From NCBI GenBank assembly GCA_946625715.1, contig CAMOTK010000108.1, positions 1-6,936 on the forward strand: a stretch of DNA of 6,936 nt, given 5' to 3'. Shown here piece by piece: positions 1 to 6,520 of this stretch (positions are counted from its first letter, which is position 1; every line of letters starts with the position of its first letter). Under the pieces are notes generated by a model. The model was not told the DNA's origin. It saw only the letters and a program-made list of their open reading frames with translations, and ran no database searches. The DNA comes from an uncultured Prevotella sp. GTDB taxonomy: Bacteria > Bacteroidota > Bacteroidia > Bacteroidales > Bacteroidaceae. Both the position numbers and the translations under genes were made by a program.

Positions 1-2
1 CA

Positions 3-611
3 AAGGTTCGCAACTTCACCAACTTCGGTGTATTCGTAGAGCTCGAGGAGGGTGTAGACGGTCTGATTCACATCAGCGACCTGTCTTGGACCAAGAAGGT
101 GAAGCACCCCTCAGAGTTCACTCAGCAGGGTGCCGAAATCGACGTTGTTGTGCTCGACATCGACAAGGAGAACCGTCGTCTGAGCCTCGGTCACAAGCAG
201 CTTGAGGACAATCCTTGGGATGTGTTCGAAAGCAAGTACACCGTAGGTTCTGTTCACACTGGTAAGATTACCGAACTGCTCGAGAAGGGTGCCGTGATTG
301 CTCTCGACGAGAACGTGGAAGGCTTTGCTACGCCGAAGCACCTCGTGAAGGAAGATGGCACACAGGCTCAGCTGGGCGAGGAACTGCCCTTCAAGGTGAT
401 TGAGTTCAACAAGGACTCGAAGCGCATCATCCTCTCTCACAGCCGCACCTTCGAGGATGCTCAGCGTGAGGAGAAGCGTGCTGCTGCCAAGAAGGCTCCG
501 CGTGCTAAGAAGGAAGAGACTCCGAAGATTGAGAACGTTGCTGCCAGCACCACACTGGGCGACCTCGACGTTCTGGCCAATCTGAAGGCTCAGATGGAGA
601 AGGGTGAGTAA
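3..611 (+). CDS. rpsA: 30S ribosomal protein S1, C-terminal part (5' end outside window)
   Basis: S1 binds mRNA on the small ribosomal subunit and helps recruit it for translation. The frame is open from base 3, so the GTG at 99 is an internal valine codon, not a start. 202 codons are visible. The first ~60 residues are most of one S1 (OB-fold) repeat, with the classic NFGVFVEL, GLIHISDLSW and RRLSLGHKQL segments, followed by the NPWDVF linker. A second, more divergent S1 repeat covers about residues 81-148 (GKITELLEKGAVIAL to RIILSHSRTF). The last ~50 residues are a Lys/Ala/Glu-rich tail ending in KAQMEKGE. Bacteroidota S1 proteins are usually about 600 residues with several S1 repeats, so roughly the last third is present. 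Codon choice is strongly biased (ctc, gag, cgt, aag), as expected for a highly expressed gene. A strong intrinsic terminator lies 28 bases after the TAA stop. Polynucleotide phosphorylase also carries an S1 repeat, but the tandem repeats and tail fit S1. Confidence 0.95.
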   Translation, partial: KVRNFTNFGVFVELEEGVDGLIHISDLSWTKKVKHPSEFTQQGAEIDVVVLDIDKENRRLSLGHKQLEDNPWDVFESKYTVGSVHTGKITELLEKGAVIALDENVEGFATPKHLVKEDGTQAQLGEELPFKVIEFNKDSKRIILSHSRTFEDAQREEKRAAAKKAPRAKKEETPKIENVAASTTLGDLDVLANLKAQMEKGE

Positions 612-639
612 GCACTCCCCTACTCCTATAGCAAAAGAA

Positions 640-674
640 AGCTGCATCCATCACTGGGTGCAGCTCTTTTTTTT
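640..674 (+). terminator. Rho-independent terminator of rpsA
   Basis: An 11-bp stem pairs 640-650 (agctgcatcca) with 655-665 (tgggtgcagct), including one G-T pair, around the 4-base loop tcac. After a single C it is followed by eight T residues (667-674). It sits 28 bases after the rpsA stop. On the other strand the same hairpin is followed by a looser T-rich stretch (complement of 632-640), so it may also weakly terminate the leftward hydrolase gene, whose stop is at 704. Confidence 0.9.
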
Positions 675-703
675 ATTTCCAATTCTGCTATAAGAGCAAA
701 AGA

Positions 704-1507
704 TTAAAACAGTTCGTAAGGTCCGGTAGGAATGGTGCGCTTCAGCACTTCGAGCTCGAAATCCTTGCCCGCCACAATGCCATACGAACGAAGCACCGAC
801 TCAACCGTCTTGCGTGCCAGCTCGGGATGATTGTTCTCCTCACTCAGATGGCAGAGCCACACATGGCGCAAATGCTCACTCATGTGCTTGGCGATGGCTT
901 CACCACACGCCACATTGTTCAAGTGACCCGTGCCGCTGACGATGCGTGTCTTCAGATGTTGCGGATAAGGGCCGTGCGCCAGCATCTCCGTATCGTGGTT
1001 GGCCTCAATCACAAGATAGTCAGCACGCCCGATGTATTCAGCCATCTCATCCGTCACCTTTCCCACATCGGTCAGCAAACAGAACGTGACACCCTCGGCC
1101 TCTATGCAGAAACCAATATTATCGGTGCTGTCGTGGGGTACACCAAAAGGCGTTACTGAGAACTCACCAATCTGCACGTTGACCCCTTTCTCGAGGTTAT
1201 GACGCAATTCGGGAGCCACCTTGCGAGTGACACAGTAGTTGCGGTCGATGCCGCTGTGCACCTCGTGAGTGGCATAGACAGGCAGATGATAGTCGCCCGA
1301 CAGGCTGCCTACAGACTTGATGTGGTCGGCGTGGTCGTGCGTAATTAATATATAATGTACCTGCGCGAGAGAAACGCCATAGTCTTTGAAATGCTTCTTA
1401 AGACCGCGAATGCCCACCCCGACATCGATGACCAAGCCATCGGTGGGTGTGTAGAGAAAGTAGCAATTCCCACTGCTTCCACTGCCAAAAGAGATGAATT
1501 TCAGCAT
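704..1507 (-). CDS. YycJ/WalJ-type MBL-fold metallo-hydrolase
   Basis: This is a 267-residue cytoplasmic protein of the metallo-beta-lactamase fold, close to the YycJ/WalJ group. The opening MLKFISFGSGSSGNCYFL is the family's typical N-terminus. The metal-binding motif HDHADH lies at residues 57-62 (His57, His59, Asp61, His62). Further likely metal or active-site residues are His125 (PHDS), Asp147 (LLTDVG), His171 (EANHD), His195 (SGTGHLNN) and His220 (CHLSEENNHPE). All expected motifs are present, so it should be active. Some Gram-positive relatives are linked to cell-wall/cell-division control and to DNase activity; the substrate here is unknown. The frame also opens at a GTG at 1528, but that codon falls inside the probable -7 promoter box (1528-1535), so translation must begin downstream. 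The ATG at 1507 gives the family N-terminus. It is a single gene, divergent from the lipoprotein gene at 1595 and convergent with rpsA. Confidence 0.9.
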   Translation of the reverse strand: MLKFISFGSGSSGNCYFLYTPTDGLVIDVGVGIRGLKKHFKDYGVSLAQVHYILITHDHADHIKSVGSLSGDYHLPVYATHEVHSGIDRNYCVTRKVAPELRHNLEKGVNVQIGEFSVTPFGVPHDSTDNIGFCIEAEGVTFCLLTDVGKVTDEMAEYIGRADYLVIEANHDTEMLAHGPYPQHLKTRIVSGTGHLNNVACGEAIAKHMSEHLRHVWLCHLSEENNHPELARKTVESVLRSYGIVAGKDFELEVLKRTIPTGPYELF

Positions 1508-1527
1508 AAAACTATCTAAATTTTCCA

Positions 1528-1535
1528 CAAAGGTA
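1528..1535 (-). promoter_or_regulatory. Putative -7 box for the MBL hydrolase
   Basis: Read on the minus strand this is TACCTTTG, matching the Bacteroidota -7 consensus TAnnTTTG. Transcription would begin near 1521-1523, leaving about 15 bases before the ATG at 1507. No convincing TTTG -33 element stands at the usual 19-21-base spacing, so the assignment rests on the -7 box and its position. Confidence 0.55.
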
Positions 1536-1557
1536 CAAAAAATTGTAATAATATGCG

Positions 1558-1565
1558 TATCTTTG
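1558..1565 (+). promoter_or_regulatory. Putative -7 box for the small lipoprotein gene
   Basis: TATCTTTG matches the Bacteroidota -7 consensus TAnnTTTG. It lies 29 bases ahead of the ATG at 1595, behind an A/T-rich leader with no Shine-Dalgarno sequence. A TTG at 1543-1545 is only 12 bases upstream, closer than the usual -33 spacing, so the upstream element is imperfect. The box faces away from the hydrolase -7 box 22 bases to its left, so the two promoters must overlap in their upstream parts. Confidence 0.6.
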
Positions 1566-1594
1566 CACTATATTTTGTGAAAGATTAAATATTC

Positions 1595-2017
1595 ATGAAG
1601 CAGTTTTTATTTATTTTCCTCTCGTCAGTGCTGTTGGCTTGCTCCGAAGGCAACCAAAGCGAGCAGTCGGCCAAACAAGCTGCTGAGCGTTTCTGCAAGG
1701 CATTTTTCGAGTACGACCTGACGACAGCCTACGACCTTTGTGCACACGAGAGCCAGTCGTGGTTGCGGTTTGTGGCAACCAACGTCTCGCAAGCCGACCT
1801 CGATGTTGTGAATGCACAAGAGGATGGGCCAGAAGTGTCGGTGGGCAACGTGCACCTGCTGAACGAGAAAACTGCTACGGCAGACGTCAGCGTTAGCAAC
1901 TTTGTCAGTATGGATAGTCTTGGCCATACGGCACATCTCGTCAACGAAGCCGAATATAGGCTCACGCTGGTGGTCGAGGACGGCACGTGGAAGGTACGTG
2001 CAGAAGGTTTGCGTTAG
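1595..2017 (+). CDS. Small predicted lipoprotein of unknown function
   Basis: This is a 140-residue secreted lipoprotein. Residues 1-15 are a short signal peptide (MKQFLFIFLSSVLLA) and the lipobox LLAC puts the lipidated cysteine at residue 16. The mature part, about 125 residues, starts with a polar stretch and a helix (SEQSAKQAAERFCKAFFEYD). It continues with alternating strand-like segments and closes with LTLVVEDGTWKVRAEGLR. A helix followed by curved strands and a final 'DGxWKV' strand recalls the NTF2-like/DUF4878 type of small envelope lipoprotein, but this is a resemblance in shape, not a firm family assignment. There are no catalytic motifs. Two further cysteines (34 and 49) could form a disulfide. 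The gene has its own probable promoter and no operon partner, and its stop overlaps the stop of the opposing tamL gene. Confidence 0.85.
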   Translation: MKQFLFIFLSSVLLACSEGNQSEQSAKQAAERFCKAFFEYDLTTAYDLCAHESQSWLRFVATNVSQADLDVVNAQEDGPEVSVGNVHLLNEKTATADVSVSNFVSMDSLGHTAHLVNEAEYRLTLVVEDGTWKVRAEGLR

Positions 2018-4260
2018 AAGGGCAAACCTACGGCAAAGTGGAAAGCAAAATCGCGACTGAAGCGCGGATGGATGATGGGGAAATGCTCTTCGTCTTCTAT
2101 CTCGTAGGCGGGGTTGATGGCCTTCATGCCGAGGTCGAAGCGCAGTACGAAGTAATCGAAATTGAAGCGCAGGCCTAAGCCATAGCTGACGGCCAACTGC
2201 TTGGCAAACTCAGTGAGTTTGAACTGTCCGCCCGGCTGGTTTTCATATTCGCGTAGTGTCCAGATGTTGCCGGCATCGATGAAGATTGCGCCACCGAGTT
2301 TCCAGAAGAGATGCGTGCGATACTCGACGTTCAGGTCGAGCTTCATGTCGCCCGTTTGGTTGATGAAGTTGATGCGGCCATCGCTCTCTTTGTATTTTCC
2401 CGGGCCAAGACTTCTCACGCTCCATCCGCGCACACTGTTGGCACCGCCCGAGAAGTAGCGCTTCTCGAACGGCAGCACCTTGCTGTTGCCATAGGGCCAC
2501 GCTAAGCCCAATCCGAAGTGGAACACCACCTGGTTGTTGCGGTCTACTTGCAAGCTATGAGTGAAATCGATGTCGCCCTTCACATACTGTGCAAAAGCGA
2601 TGTTGAACAATCGGTACTGCCCCTGCCCGTCCTTCTGCTGTCCAAAGATACGCGAGCCCGCATTGAGCAGATTGCCAGCCGTCTCAATGTTGGTACGCAC
2701 AGAGGTGGTGCCGTCGCTGTAGGTATAGCCGAAGCCGAGCTTCATGATGAAGAGGTCCTCGTAGTTGTAGCGCAGAATAGCGTTGCGGTTGCTCTCGTTG
2801 TCGAGATACTGCTCGCGGAAGGTGGTAGAAATCCAGGGCATGAACACATAGTTCAGGTCGATGAGGTCGAGTTGGAAGCGATGGCGCGCCCCTATTGGAT
2901 TCCACTTATAGCGCCAGGCGCCCGAGAGCAAGCGGCGGTGGAACTCAGGGCGGTTCTGCAAGTCGTAGAGCAGCGAGAGCTCACTGGTGGCATTGATTTG
3001 TCGGCGCGTGTTGCCGCCTATGAACGGTGCGATGAATCGCGGGAATCCCAGTTTCACTTCCGCACTATACTCCACGAAGTTCTGGTTGGCGTAGCCTTCC
3101 AAACCCTTGATGGCCTCGAAGGCACCGCGCAGCTCGATGGTCAGTTGCTCGCTTCCACGGAAGAGGTTACGGTTCTGATAGGTCAGTGTGGCGGCAGCCC
3201 CCAGGTCGCCTGCGGTGTTGGTGCCTTCCGGCTGGAAACTGATGGTCGACGGCTTGTTGGTTTGCAGCTGAATGTTGCAGTCGAGCAGCGCCGTATCCGG
3301 CCGTTCGGTAAGCGAGATGTTGGTGTACTTCACGGCCTGCATGCGACTGAAGTGGTTGTAGGTGGCCTGCAGGTTGTCGGCCGAATAGAGCTCGCCCTCA
3401 GCGAGATGCGTACATTCCTCGAGCACATGCTGTCGCAGGTGGATGCGCGGGTCGGCAGCATCGCCGCTGGCATAAGTGACCTTTCCGATACGGAACAGGC
3501 GATGCAGCTCGTCGGGCTTGTCGGCGCGGCGGTTGAGCCCCAGATGGAGCGTGAGGTCGATGAGCCTGGAGTGGGCCGTGGTGTCGGCAAAGTAGCTGAT
3601 GAACTCTTTATGGAAGCGGAAGTAGCCGTGATTGGTAAGCAGCTGTGTGATGCGCTGCCGTTCCAGGTCGAGCCGGCTGACTTCAAACTTCTGTCCTTCG
3701 GCAAGCAAGCGGTTGAGAGAGTCGCCCTTGAGGAACAGAGCAATCTCGGGGTCGGCAATCTCGTAGCGCACGTTTCTGAGGAAGTAAGGTTCTCCAGGAC
3801 TGAGCATATAGGTGACGTCGATGCGCTTGCCCTTATATTCCCTCATGAGGTCGACAGTAGCATCGAGATAGCCCTCGTTTTGCAGTTCCTGGCGCAGGTC
3901 GGCACAGGTGAGTCGTGCTTGAGCCGAATCGTAGAGCACGGGTGCTTCGCCCATGTTGCGCAGCGTGCGGTTAATCCATTTGGTGGTGTCGCGCCCCGAG
4001 AGCGAGTAAGTGGCCAAGGGCAGCTTGAAGAGCGAGAACCAGCGTGCGTTCTCTTGCTGCCGCACATAGTTCTTGAGGTTCGAGGTATTGATGTCGCTAT
4101 ATTTCATGTCGTGCAGGTGCCCATCGGGCATGCGTCCATAAGTCTGCACCTTCACATGTGAGAGCAGATATTCGCCCTCGGGCACATACTTCGTGGTGGA
4201 GCAAGCTGTGGCCAACAGCATAGCCGCCGCAGTGATTAGAAATCCGACAGAACTTTTCAT
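2014..4260 (-). CDS. tamL: TamL: lipid-anchored BamA/TamA-family outer-membrane protein
   Basis: This is an Omp85-superfamily outer-membrane protein of 748 residues, likely helping insert or assemble other outer-membrane proteins. Starting at the ATG at 4260, residues 1-19 are a signal peptide and LLATAC places a lipidated cysteine at residue 20, followed by STTKYVPEGEYLL, typical of Bacteroidota TamL. Residues ~30-340 contain POTRA-like modules: one around 31-155, one from about 158 (GEPYFLRNVRYE) to 240, and one around 255-335 (IGKVTYASGDAADPRIHLRQ to YTNISL). The 16-strand-type barrel occupies ~340-748. It contains the conserved loop motif SVRGW (residues 609-613, with GPG shortly after) and ends in the beta-signal FHFAVGLPF with a terminal Phe. 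An in-frame TTG at 4278 lies within the probable -7 box, so the ATG is preferred. Bacteroidota encode several Omp85 paralogues; the lipid anchor is what favours TamL over BamA. No tamB gene is adjacent within the window. Confidence 0.88.
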   Translation of the reverse strand: MKSSVGFLITAAAMLLATACSTTKYVPEGEYLLSHVKVQTYGRMPDGHLHDMKYSDINTSNLKNYVRQQENARWFSLFKLPLATYSLSGRDTTKWINRTLRNMGEAPVLYDSAQARLTCADLRQELQNEGYLDATVDLMREYKGKRIDVTYMLSPGEPYFLRNVRYEIADPEIALFLKGDSLNRLLAEGQKFEVSRLDLERQRITQLLTNHGYFRFHKEFISYFADTTAHSRLIDLTLHLGLNRRADKPDELHRLFRIGKVTYASGDAADPRIHLRQHVLEECTHLAEGELYSADNLQATYNHFSRMQAVKYTNISLTERPDTALLDCNIQLQTNKPSTISFQPEGTNTAGDLGAAATLTYQNRNLFRGSEQLTIELRGAFEAIKGLEGYANQNFVEYSAEVKLGFPRFIAPFIGGNTRRQINATSELSLLYDLQNRPEFHRRLLSGAWRYKWNPIGARHRFQLDLIDLNYVFMPWISTTFREQYLDNESNRNAILRYNYEDLFIMKLGFGYTYSDGTTSVRTNIETAGNLLNAGSRIFGQQKDGQGQYRLFNIAFAQYVKGDIDFTHSLQVDRNNQVVFHFGLGLAWPYGNSKVLPFEKRYFSGGANSVRGWSVRSLGPGKYKESDGRINFINQTGDMKLDLNVEYRTHLFWKLGGAIFIDAGNIWTLREYENQPGGQFKLTEFAKQLAVSYGLGLRFNFDYFVLRFDLGMKAINPAYEIEDEEHFPIIHPRFSRDFAFHFAVGLPF

Positions 4261-4275
4261 CGATACTTCGAGGCG

Positions 4276-4283
4276 CAAAATTA
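4276..4283 (-). promoter_or_regulatory. Putative -7 box for tamL
   Basis: On the minus strand this reads TAATTTTG, matching TAnnTTTG. Transcription would start near 4269-4271, giving a leader of only about 10 bases before the ATG at 4260. No TTTG element stands at the usual -33 distance (the nearest is 12 bases upstream), so support is moderate. Confidence 0.5.
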
Positions 4284-4322
4284 CAATTTATTTCTCAAAA
4301 ATCGGCATCAAAGCAGATTTAT

Positions 4323-4353
4323 TTTGCTGATTGAGGAATTTGTATTACCTTTG
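4323..4353 (+). promoter_or_regulatory. Promoter of the TonB-dependent receptor gene (-33 and -7 boxes)
   Basis: TTTG at 4323-4326 and TACCTTTG at 4346-4353 are separated by 19 bases, an exact match to the Bacteroidota housekeeping-sigma promoter pattern TTTG-N19-TAnnTTTG. Transcription should start near 4359-4361, leaving about 35 bases of A/T-rich leader before the ATG at 4395. That leader is far too short for a cobalamin riboswitch, which argues that any control of this receptor is at the promoter or by other means. Confidence 0.8.
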
Positions 4354-4394
4354 CAGCGTTTTTTTCAAAACACACAATTTTATATTTTATCTTT

Positions 4395-6500
4395 ATGTAC
4401 AAACCACTATTCAACAAGCGCGAGGTGCTGGTCTTCCGCCAATTCCAACGGAAGGGCTACTCACTCTTTGCTTGTCTGGGACGCGAGGTCGTCATCTCGG
4501 TGCTCAGCGTGGCCACACTCTCGTCGGCCAAAGCAGCGGGCATCAGCGATGAAGTATGGCGCGCCGACAGTGTCCCGACAAACCGCGAAGTGAAGCTCGA
4601 CGATGTGACCATCACGGGCTCTCGTGCGCCCCTGACGCTTAGTCAGGCAGCGAGAATGGTAACTGTACTGAGCCGCGAGGAGATTGCGCAGGCGCCAGTA
4701 CAAAGTATTAACGATTTGCTGAAGTATGCCGTAGGCGTCGATGTGCGCCAGCGCGGTGTGATGGGCACGCAGACGGATATCTCGATGCGTGGCGGCACGC
4801 AGGAACAGATTATCGTGCTGCTCAACGGCATCAACATCTGCGACCCTCAGACAGGGCACAATGTGATGGACTTGCCGGTAGACCTGAGCGAGATTGTCCG
4901 CATTGAAGTGCTCGAAGGGCCGGCCGGCCGCACCTATGGCACCTCGAGCCTGGTGGGCGCCATCAATATCGTGACCTCGCCTACAAAGGGCAGCGGCAGC
5001 CGCGGGTTCAGCGGCGAGGCACAGATAGAGGGCGGCTCGTTTGGCTACGTGAAGGGCGGCGTTGTGCTTCGCACGAAGACGGCAGCTTTTGCCAACAGCC
5101 TCTCGGGCAGCTACGGCCGTAGCGACGGCTACAGCCACTCGGCATCGGGCCATCAGAACACCGACTATCGTGGCGGCAAAGCCTTCTATCAGGGCAGCTA
5201 CGACGATGAGCAGGTGCAGCTGGGCTGGTATGCGGGCTTGGCCGATAAGGGCTGGGGCTCGAGCACGTTCTATGCTTCGCCGAAGTGGCAAGCCGACAAC
5301 CAGTATGAGCACACCATGAAGCTGCTGACGGCCATACAGGGCCATACGAAGCAGGGCTTCGTTCACTTCCGCCCGAGCCTCTATTTCCAGCAGCACCGCG
5401 ACCGCTACGAGGGCTATCGTGGCGAGCCGGAGAAGATGAAATATAATTACAACCGCTGCAACGTGTATGGCGCCAATCTGACCGCTTATTTCGATTGGAT
5501 GTTGGGACGCACAGCCTTCGGTGGCGAACTGCGCAACGAAGACTTGGTGAGCGGCAACCTGGGCGAGCCGCTACGCGAACCGCAGCACATCAGCGGCACC
5601 GACCGCGACTACACCTTAGGCATCAACCGCACCAACCTCTCGGCCTATATAGAGCACAACATCCTGCTCCGGCGGTTTACGCTCTCGGCAGGCCTCATTG
5701 CGGCCAAGAGCTCGTGGAGCACGGGCGGCTGGCGGCTCTACCCGGGTGTCGACGCCAGCTACACCCTACCCTTCAGCCAGAGCCAGCTGAAGCTGTTTGC
5801 GAGCTACAACACCTCGCTGCGCCTGCCTTCGTTCACCGAGATGTACTACAAGCTGCAGGGCTATGCTGCCGACCCGCACCTGAAGCCCGAGGAGATGCAG
5901 GCCGTGGAAGTGGGTGCCGAGCTGCTGACGCCTGCGGTGCAGGGCAAGCTGAGCCTGTATCACCATCATGGCAAGAACATGATAGACTGGATAATGGACA
6001 CCTCTGAGGGCCAGCAGGCCGAATGGAAGAGCGTGAACCACACAAAAATCAATGCCAACGGCGTGGAAGCCTCGGTGGCCCTCGACCTGAAGACGCTCTT
6101 TGCCCTGAAGGTTTCGCCCTCGGCAGTCTACCGGCTGAAACTCTCTTACCATTACATCAACCAGGACAAGGTGGCCGAGGCCAACATCGTGTCGCAATAT
6201 GCGCTGGAGTATCTGAAGCACAAGCTCGTGGCCAACGCACAGGCAACGCTGTGGCGGCAGCTGGTGCTGGGCGTGAACCTGCGGTGGCAAGACCGCGTGG
6301 GCACCTATACGAACTTCAGCGGAGAGGTGAAGGACTACAAGCCCTTTGCGCTGCTCGACGCCAAACTCGCGTGGAATGCACGGCGCTACGACCTCTACGC
6401 TGAAGTGAACAATGTGCTGAACAACCGCTCGTACGTGGACTACGGCAATGTGCCGCAGCCGGGCATCTGGGTAGTTGTGGGCGGCCGCTTGCGGTTCTAA
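4395..6500 (+). CDS. TonB-dependent receptor, BtuB-like
   Basis: This is a complete 701-residue outer-membrane receptor for energised uptake of a scarce nutrient, powered by TonB-ExbBD. The N-terminus has a charged 30-residue extension (FNKREVLVFRQFQRKGYSLF) before the hydrophobic signal core VVISVLSVATLSSAKA, with cleavage likely near residue 47. A TonB-box-like segment (KLDDVTITGSR, 67-77) leads into the plug, about 78-197. The plug carries the family motifs ISMRGGTQEQIIVLLNGI (129-146) and LEGPAGRTYGTSSLVGAINI (173-192). The barrel runs from ~205 to the final Phe701 and includes SLRLPSFTEMYY (474-485) and the closing block VNNVLNNRSYVDYGNVPQPG. The C-terminal pattern and overall length resemble BtuB-type corrinoid receptors more than SusC-type glycan receptors: there is no carboxypeptidase-like N-terminal domain and no SusD partner. 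The substrate is not proven; metals or metallophores are alternatives, especially given the COG0523 GTPase gene next door. Confidence 0.93.
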   Translation: MYKPLFNKREVLVFRQFQRKGYSLFACLGREVVISVLSVATLSSAKAAGISDEVWRADSVPTNREVKLDDVTITGSRAPLTLSQAARMVTVLSREEIAQAPVQSINDLLKYAVGVDVRQRGVMGTQTDISMRGGTQEQIIVLLNGINICDPQTGHNVMDLPVDLSEIVRIEVLEGPAGRTYGTSSLVGAINIVTSPTKGSGSRGFSGEAQIEGGSFGYVKGGVVLRTKTAAFANSLSGSYGRSDGYSHSASGHQNTDYRGGKAFYQGSYDDEQVQLGWYAGLADKGWGSSTFYASPKWQADNQYEHTMKLLTAIQGHTKQGFVHFRPSLYFQQHRDRYEGYRGEPEKMKYNYNRCNVYGANLTAYFDWMLGRTAFGGELRNEDLVSGNLGEPLREPQHISGTDRDYTLGINRTNLSAYIEHNILLRRFTLSAGLIAAKSSWSTGGWRLYPGVDASYTLPFSQSQLKLFASYNTSLRLPSFTEMYYKLQGYAADPHLKPEEMQAVEVGAELLTPAVQGKLSLYHHHGKNMIDWIMDTSEGQQAEWKSVNHTKINANGVEASVALDLKTLFALKVSPSAVYRLKLSYHYINQDKVAEANIVSQYALEYLKHKLVANAQATLWRQLVLGVNLRWQDRVGTYTNFSGEVKDYKPFALLDAKLAWNARRYDLYAEVNNVLNNRSYVDYGNVPQPGIWVVVGGRLRF

Positions 6501-6520
6501 GCCCTGCCGCACCGGAGCTT

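Noticed and set aside
99..611. A 170-residue gene starting at the GTG at 99
   Set aside because: The frame is open back to base 3 and the upstream residues complete an S1 repeat, so the GTG is an internal codon of rpsA.
2518..4161. 547-residue open frame antisense to tamL
   Set aside because: It lies entirely opposite a gene with clear family motifs. Its product is a low-complexity mix rich in Val, Glu and Ala with no recognisable domain. Long antisense frames are expected opposite G/C-biased codons.
4312..4328. Short dyad (agcaga / tttgct) over the receptor's -33 box as a Fur or Zur operator
   Set aside because: Only six base pairs with one G-T mismatch in A/T-rich DNA; it does not resemble a known operator closely enough to call.
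4354..4394. Cobalamin riboswitch ahead of the BtuB-like receptor
   Set aside because: The predicted transcript leader is only about 35 bases, A/T-rich, with no B12-box-like sequence; cobalamin riboswitches need roughly 200 bases.
4467..4478. Lipobox-like LFAC in the receptor N-terminus
   Set aside because: The cysteine lies before the hydrophobic signal core rather than after it, and Phe at -2 is not typical, so lipidation there is unlikely.
4461..5396. 311-residue open frame antisense to the TonB receptor
   Set aside because: It is a shadow of the receptor's codon bias; the translation is rich in Arg, Ala and His with no family signature. The same holds for the antisense frame at 5766-6512.
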